Assembly (NCBI GenBank): GCA_012295275.1
Contig: CM022671.1
Span: 20,274,822-20,338,821 of the forward strand
Length of the DNA stretch: 64,000 nucleotides
Source of the DNA: Chrysomallon squamiferum
Lineage: Eukaryota > Mollusca > Gastropoda > Neomphalida > Peltospiridae
Direction of reading: 5' to 3'
The notes under the pieces were generated by a model. It did no database searches. It was not told the DNA's origin and was given only the letters and a program-made list of their open reading frames with translations. The stretch's first letter is position 1; every line of letters begins with the position of its first letter. Shown here piece after piece: positions 13,342 to 22,213 of the stretch. The position numbers were made by a program, and so were the translations under genes.

Positions 13342-14250
13342 TCAAATTTGATTAGAATCCTCAGAATTATTGATGTAATTCTGCAAACTTTGTAACCCTA
13401 CTGAATTATGAACACAATTTTGCAACTTGTGTTCAGTATCTACTAAATTATTGGCACTATTTTGCAAACTGTGTTCAGTATCTACGGAATTATTGGCACT
13501 ATTTTGTAAACTGTGTTCAGTATCTACTGAACTATTGGCACTATTTTGCCTACTGTGTTCAGTATCTACTGAATTATTGGCACTACTTTGCAAACTGTGT
13601 TCAGTACCTACTGAATTATTGGCACAATTTTGCTGGCCATGTACAGTATCTACTGAATTATTGGCACAATTTTGCAAACCAAGTCCAGTATCTAATGAAT
13701 TATTTCCATAGTTTTGTTCAACATCTGAACACCAGACGGCATTGACTGGCAGATGAAAAGACTGATCATTCTGTGACTTCAGAGATATTTTTAACATATC
13801 TTTAATGTCAACATTCATCCCCATTCCACTGTTGTTATCACTCAGATTATGTGCACTATTCGAGCTTGGATTCTTCAAAAAAGTATCATAACTTTCAGCT
13901 GCCTGCAAATTCTGGGTCTTTATTTCATTCAGAACATCATCTGAACTTAACAAATCTGGACTCTCTGGTGATGAGTAGTTCACATTTCTGTCTGCTGCCG
14001 ATAGTTGTGTTCTCTGTTTTTCTTTATTTTGCTGATCACTGGAAGGTATCACATTGTTTGTAGATTCACAAGATTCTGTTGTGGAGGAATTTTCCTCTTT
14101 AACAGAGTTAATTTCATCACAGTCTGCACTGTTGTTTTTTGTTCTGTTTGCAAAATCTTCGTCACTTTGTTTTTCCAAACTAGGTGTTTCACAACCAATA
14201 TAGGCTCCATTGTCAACACAGTATTTGATTAGTTCAAACCAGCATGGATC
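13342..14250 (-). CDS. MOV10L1: MOV10L1 exon 18: end of helicase fold plus repetitive C-terminal tail
   Basis: The first 25 codons ([20 protein letters not shown]) close the conserved helicase C-terminus. About 277 further residues form a polar tail rich in Asn, Ser, Asp and Gln, unlike anything I recognise. Within it, residues of about 1147-1250 are a 14-residue repeat of the form [14 protein letters not shown]. The stop is TGA at 13344-13342. Confidence 0.9.
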   Translation of the reverse strand, partial: DPCWFELIKYCVDNGAYIGCETPSLEKQSDEDFANRTKNNSADCDEINSVKEENSSTTESCESTNNVIPSSDQQNKEKQRTQLSAADRNVNYSSPESPDLLSSDDVLNEIKTQNLQAAESYDTFLKNPSSNSAHNLSDNNSGMGMNVDIKDMLKISLKSQNDQSFHLPVNAVWCSDVEQNYGNNSLDTGLGLQNCANNSVDTVHGQQNCANNSVGTEHSLQSSANNSVDTEHSRQNSANSSVDTEHSLQNSANNSVDTEHSLQNSANNLVDTEHKLQNCVHNSVGLQSLQNYINNSEDSNQI

Positions 14251-16499
14251 CTAATTGTAAATATATTAATATTAGTTGTTGAAAACATAAATGTTTGTTA
14301 TTGTCAAATAATTAGAATTAAAATTAAATATAATAAAATTTTTAAAAATTTAATAATTATTATAATAATAAATTCAGAATGGAATTAATAAGGAAATTGT
14401 ATTATTACTCTTTATAAATAAATAAATACATAATAATTTTAAAGAACAAAATTCTGAACCTGGTTAAAAAAAAAAATAAGTACAACAACATTTTCTTAAA
14501 TATTTATTATTTGATTTTTTAAAATATTTATTTATTGTTTTGAACAAAATATATTTACCTGTGCCAGTGTGTGTGGATTTCCAATAATAATGAGAAGAGC
14601 TTGTGCTCTAGTGATGGAGACGTTGAAACGTTTGGCATTGGAGAGAAAACCCAGCGTGTGTCGCAGATCAAAACCAGTCAACTTGTTTGATGATCGGACC
14701 TTTGAAATTCAGAATGAAATAACTCTTCATTAATAAAATTTACTTCTTTATTATTGGATTCCATTTTATTATTTTTTTCTTTATTTCTTAAATTATATAT
14801 TAAAATAATTTTTATTTTTCATATTATTTGTTATTTTATGGAATAAAGGAATTAGTTTGCAAAACCAGATATGCTAAGAAATAATAAAAAAACCCACAAA
14901 AAAACACAAACACATTTTCTGATGAACTAATGTCCTTCAGGTACCCAAGATTTAAGAATTAGAATCCTACATGAAAAACAACAAGAACAAAAAATGAAAT
15001 GTATATTTTTATTACTTTCAGAATTCTCCCAAATCTAATCTTTTACTCCCAGAAATAATTATTAAAAAAATAAAGGAAAAGAAAAACAAAATTAAAATGG
15101 ACTGTTTTTTTGTACATACTGTTGAAATTATAATCACTGGACGTTCCTGACCTTGGAACTCTTCAACAGATCCAACCTTGACCCTTGGAACATCCAGTTT
15201 ATCAATAAGCAGACGGATCTTTTCAACCTGAACAACAGCATAGAGAGTTATAATCTGTGTTTTGCATAGAAAATCTTGGGCCAAGATCTCTGGAAACACT
15301 AATTGCATACAAATGTTAAATACCAACAACAACAAAATTAATTCTAAATCTTTCACTTTAACAGCCTGATGTAAGACTCATGCTTTGTAGAGTATTAATA
15401 AATTGTTTAAGTAGAGATAAAGCTTTATCTAATCAAAACAATGTTTTGTTCTTCTAGTAAAGGACAGTAACTGCTATTGAATATCTGCTAATAACACACT
15501 GTATTTAGGCATTCTTTGCACAGTAACAAAAAAGATGATTTGAAGATTAAATTTTTTTTGACTGTAGTAATAATTATATTATTATGACAAAAAACCTGTT
15601 TTTTGTAAGGAGTTATGATTCCAATGTCATCAGTAACAATGTCAAATGGTCCATTCTGCAGCAAAGCCTGGAGATACTGAATCACTAATACAGTTTCTTT
15701 TGGATTATACCAAGACGGGCTGCCTCCATCCCTGACATCTTCACCCTTCAAATATGACAGATAATTTATTTTTTAAATCCAATTATGAAAGAGAGTGTTA
15801 TAAGATGCCAAACAAAAATAAATCAAGTTGGAAAATCGTTTTCAAAATTTAGCCTTATATATAAATAAAAAAAATAAAAATAAAAAATGGACAAATAATT
15901 GACAGGTAAATTAATATATTATATAAAATTTATTGTTAAACAGTTTTTCATATGATCTAAAGATGCAGCTGGGCTATAAAGAAGTGAAATCTAAAGCTTT
16001 TCAGTTCTAATTGTAAATAAAAATAAAGCACATTTGAGACACAAACATGCACACACACATACACACAAATATATACACATGCTAATAATAAGTGGACTAA
16101 ACACTCTTTATTAACCAGAACATATATTATTAACCCTAACATATACAATTACATTAATCTCCTTTCTATGACCCAACTGAAAACAGGGCAGAATAAACCA
16201 CATCCAAAGACAATCTATTAATAAAGCAAAGCAAAAAAAAATATCAACAAGCAAATTTAACAAGCAAACTATTTTATCATATACTGAAAAGCAGAAGTGT
16301 TCTCATAAGGTTAAAAATACCTTAACACCGTGAAAGATGATGGGAAAGTCTTTTCTTGGTAACTTGTGCCATCCACAGAATTTGTTAATAAGATCTGGAT
16401 CAGCTTTTTCTTTCAACTCATTGTAATAGAACAGTTTTGATGGTACAGACAGAATAGATGGATGTGATCGATAATTGTCAACCAACATTGTGATCTGAG

Positions 16500-16532
<33 letters not shown>

Positions 16533-17867
16533 TTCAATTAAAAAAATGTTTAACTTAAGACTAAACTCTAATGAATTAACTGACTAATTAATCATTAAAA
16601 TTATCAATAAAAATTTGTTTTAAAAATAAATTAGTTGTTCTTTAAATATATTCCTGCTTTAAGATACCAAATTAGAACAATCATTCATTAAGCAAAGGAA
16701 AAAAGACAAAATGAAAAAATTTAATTAATTTTCTGTCCAACACATTTTATCCCATACTTTTTGACACTGCATATTTTTTTCTAATGAAACATATCATGAA
16801 AGTCAAGTTGATACAAATGTATTAGCTATGGCTGAATCTCATTAAACTTGATTGACAGGACAAAAATGTTTATGGCTTTAAACAAAAATGTCTGAGAGAA
16901 AAATATAATTGAAATGAACTTCATAAATATTGATCATTTTTAATTGATAATTGTGATGGCTAGTTGAAATATATTTAATCAAGATAATATAAAAAAAAAA
17001 TATCTTATTTAACAGCAAATAATATAACATTAACAGAAACAATTATATATATTGTAAAATTATTTTAGTATATATATATCTATCTCTCTGTCTGTCAGTT
17101 TGTGAATCAATATATATGTATGTGTGTGTGTGTATGGATGCTTTCTGAACTGTTTCTACATTAGATAAAAATCTTTTGATGACCACAAAAAACTTGTAAC
17201 ATACCAGTCTGGAATCAAATCCTCCATTTTCTGAAGAAGCTGAAGAGTTTCTCAAATATGGCTGACAGGACATGAGACGCTCAAGGAAGGACATATCTAA
17301 ACCATACATCTTAGCATAGTTTGACATCAATACAGGTCCTAGCTGTCGAGGATCTCCAGCCAAAATATTCTTTATGAATCAGAAAAATTACCAATTACAA
17401 ATTCTTAATGAAATGAAACAGCAAAAATAATCTTGATTTGTTACAGCTTACTCACCACCATTTCTTTTTCTTGACTAAAAAAAGTAGCAAACTAAAAACT
17501 ACTCAAAAAATTAAAACTGGAACATATCATCCTTGAGATTTTTGTATTTTATTCATCTGAAGAAGTTTATTTTCTTTTGTTTTGTTTATTGTTTTTTTAT
17601 TTAAGGATATATTAGAATTTGAAGATAAAATTTTATAGGTTTTAGAACATTTTGAATTTACATACAAAATATTTTAGTTTAATTTTAGCAAGCTTTCGTA
17701 AATTATTTCATTTCACTAAGGTTTAAAGTTAGTTATAACACACTTAGTCTTTCTCATTAATTTTTTATGTTTATCTGTACCTGGCCATCAGCACCAGCAA
17801 CCAGTCCCAGTGGTATCAGACATTCTGGTTCAGTAGCTTGACCACTCTGGAAGAGCAAGTAAATAAG

Positions 17868-17898
<31 letters not shown>

Positions 17899-18077
17899 AT
17901 ATAATATGTGTGTGTGGGTGCATTTGTGTGTGCATGTGCATGTGTACAAATGGGTGTGTGGGTACACTGTAGGTAAGAAAAATAGAGGGGCTGATTTGCC
18001 TGATAAAAAAAGAACTACTAGTTTCTTTTTGCTCTGACCAAATGTTTTTGCTGAATTTAGGAAGACAGCTGTTCCCA

Positions 18078-18113
<36 letters not shown>

Positions 18114-18931
18114 TGAATGTGGGTACGTGTGTGCATAAGTATGTATAATAAATGTACATGATGTATAATTGTTATAATTTAAAACATTTATTGTAATATT
18201 ATAAAATAACATAAACAATCTTTTTACCTAGCACATTAAATCCTGAGGCCTATCTAAACAATATAATCATGATTCTATCAAAATTCTTTTTTACCTCATC
18301 TACAAAAACATGTGTAAAATGTCCAGCAGTCAAACGAAGGATGTAAAAGGACCCAGCAGTGATACATGTACAAACGACAATGCGATACTTTGACGTCAGT
18401 GCCAAATCAGTTCCAACAGCACAATACTTTTCTATACTCTCTGGTATACCCTGTAACAAAGAAAAATATCAATTCGCAAAAATGAACAAAAAAGGAGTAT
18501 GAAAAGAGATTTCTAAATAATAAATAACCAAAGAATTTATATGTACTATTTTATTAAAATAAGGATTTATAGTCAATATTTCTTAAGATAAAACTTTCAT
18601 ATTTAAATAACATATATGTGAAACTGAAGTGAACCTATTCATGAAGACAACAGAGATTTAATTTACAAAAATAAAATTGAATTCTACTAATTCATATGAC
18701 ATTTTTAATAATTATGAAGGAAGTTCTTTCTGCTCCATTTGATAATATATTTAAAAACTAGAATTCACACAGCATGAAATAATTATCCTGAATGTTGATG
18801 AATTGTTATTTTATTTATTAAAACTGACTAATATTAACAAACCTCTTCTGATCTCTGAAATGCATTGAGTCTCACCAAATCTGATGTCTTAACCAAACCA
18901 CTTAGAATGAGTCTTTCAGCCTGTTTCAACA

Positions 18932-18977
<46 letters not shown>

Positions 18978-21900
18978 CAATAATAACAATTACAACAACA
19001 ATCTTGGCATTTACAATCACAATACAACAATAATAAGAAATACAATAATAATAATGATAAAAAAAAAGCAACAGTACCTCATAAAACATAATAATCAAAA
19101 TAAAATAATAAAAATAATTTTTAAAAATAATAATAATATTGCAAATAATCTTCTTTACCATCATGATGATAAATATATTTACTATTGCATTTTTAATACA
19201 AATAGCTCACTGATTAAATAAAGTGGACACTTCATTAATGTATCTCTCAAGTACTCATTATAAACCTTTCCATTAAATTAATCAGCTTTTAATTACATTC
19301 TCCATCTACAGAAACAATTATAAACCAGTTTATTACTAAAAACTACTCAAAAAATTAAAACTGGAACATATCATCCTTGAGATTTTCATATTTTGGCATT
19401 TACAATCACAATACAATAATAATAACAATTATCTACAGAAACAATTATAAACCAGTTTATTAATTATTAGGTTTGTGTCCTTGATTGTGTATGTGTTTCT
19501 CTCTATTTCTGCCTCTCTCTTTCTATAATGTCTCTTTCACTCACTTAGTCACTCCCTAGAATTTTATAATAATTAAAAATATTTTAACACTGACTAGGAG
19601 ATCAGCAGCACTGTTAGATGGTGTACACGCCAGGATGCGACTGGAACCAATCCGTGTGTACACTTGTAATATTGACTCCACAACTGTTATCGTTTTACCA
19701 GTTCCTGAAACCATAAAAACAATATATGTGTGTACATGCATGTGTGTTTGTGTGTGTATGTCTGTGTATCTCTGTGTGTGTGTGTTTTATACAAACACAC
19801 TCATACACACACGCACTTGTATATATTTGTTTTATAAACAGATATATAGATATATATTAACAAACTGATACAAAAAATAAATGTAAGCATTAAAGTAAAT
19901 ATTATGTAATTAAATACAATCTGTTTGTTAGTGATCTTATACAAATTTTCAATTATGAATACAGTCATTTTGCATATTCACAATTGTTATGGCTGACACA
20001 ACTGAATTTGGTTCTGACAACACTAAAACAAACTTCACAGATCAGTGATTCAGCCTGTACATGATGATAAAACAGTTATGGAAAAATGGCAATGCCCATA
20101 CATTTTTAACCAGAACTCTTTTTTTGCAATTAAATAAATATAACTAAATAAATAAATAAAATTAAACATATATAGAAAATTTCTTCTTATCACCAAAGAT
20201 AATTTTGAATTAGAAAACCTCCACAAACCTGGTGGACCAAAGATTACATAAGGAAGAGGTCGACTCTGTCCAAGCAGTATTTTTATCACAGCCATTTTCT
20301 GTCTATCATTTAGACATGGATTTACAAACTGGATTTGACTCTGAATCCAGGAATTTACACCAGGTATGTAACCACCCAACTGTCCAGTACAATTCTGCTG
20401 ATTTACTCTCGATGTATTTTTAAAACTCTGTGCGGACTTCTCATTAGAATCAGAATGTAAGTTTATTTTTAGTCGAGGTGCAGATCTTCTTGGCATATTC
20501 ATGACATCTGTATCACAGTTTGGTTGTGTTAGCTGTATTAGAGGCTTCTTTATTTTTACTGCAGATGGAAATAAAACTGTCAAAAAAAGAAGAAAAGAAA
20601 ATACTAATAATAAACCAAAAAAAACCCCAAATATCTGAATTAACAATAACAATAATTATAATTGTGATAAATATTCTTAAAATACTTCTGGTTAATTTAA
20701 TAAGTTTAATTTTTTTAAAAAGGCATTAAGGGTGTTTTGTTTTTTTTGAAAAGCAACATCACAAATGAAATTAGTATAATTGTTGTTTTGTTTTTTATGA
20801 CATAGACGGAACATTGGAGAATGGGGCTGTTATTTCACTATCAGAAATCACTCACCTGTATTGCCTAAATGTTTCACAGCAATTCTTATAGCCTGATGAC
20901 ACCTTCGTAGAGTCGTTCTGACAAACATATTATTAACAGATTTTTATTAGCATGAACAATATCTAAACATATTTTGTATATTCAGTTCTTTTATTAATTT
21001 CTTACAAGTAATATCTACTAACAGGAAAGCATCCTAACTAGAAGATGCATATGGATTTACATTTCCACTTTTATAATATCATTTTGTACACAAAAATGTA
21101 ATGTAAAACAAACAAAAAAATAAGACTTAGATCCTAACTTTCTATTTTTAATTTTCATGCAGAGTTTTATTAAAGTTAAATCAAACAAACAGATCAAACC
21201 TGATAAATGTAAACTGTACGTTATAATCTTCACCATTGTAGCAGTTGTGAAAATCTTCATTGAATTTTAACATTACTTCATTTGTTGTCACCTGAAAATA
21301 TTTCAGTAACATTTCTATATTTAATCTACTATTTTACTTTATTCAGTACAAAACAGTATCGTGACTTTCTAATTTCCAAATTAACTGGGATATGGATAAA
21401 ATATTCTTAGTTAATCAGCAGAAATGAGAGTTGCTAGAGGAAGTTGATGCAAAAAGTTGACCAAGGAAGTTGACCAAGAAAGAGGGAAAAGAGAGCTGCT
21501 GATGTCATTAGAACTACTTTGTAACATTATTTAAAAGGGTAATAAAAACCCTCTTTTTTACTGAAATAGAACAATACATTTTCAGGGAATATAATTTGGT
21601 TTCTTTAACTACTGATATATTTCAATTTAAAATGATTTCATTTATGGTGTGTTATTAAAGAAGTCAGCTTGCCATGTGAACAAATCCTTCGTATCTTGGA
21701 CCATCAGGATCAACAGGGCTGGACAACAGAATCTTATCACCTATCATGATAGACGGACGACCTTCAGCTAAACCAGGAACGGCAAGCGCCAAATACTGTC
21801 CACATTTTCTGAGACAAACCTGAAAATGTTAAAATTAAACACAAAACAAATGATGAATGGACATTTAAATGTAAGACATTTAGACATGGATATTTGCACA

Positions 21901-22163
21901 GTGAGTGATTTAATTATGTTATATATACACTAACAAATATAGTCTGTTCACTCAGAATGGATTTGTAGCAAAAAAAACCACCTGATATTATTATTATTAT
22001 TTGTATATTAATAAAATTGCTTCCATATTGAACAAAAAAATTATTTTCTCTTTTAAAAATGTGCAAAATCTAAATTTGATAAAGGATGAATTTCAAGGTA
22101 TGGACACATATATCTTATACAAATAAAATTATGTTTTGTTAATTATTCAAAATCAGAAGCTGA

Positions 22164-22213
<50 letters not shown>

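Noticed and set aside
13427-13711. 94-codon Cys/Leu-rich plus-strand frame with tandem repeats
   Set aside because: It is the antisense of the 42-bp coding minisatellite of MOV10L1; the period keeps all frames open.
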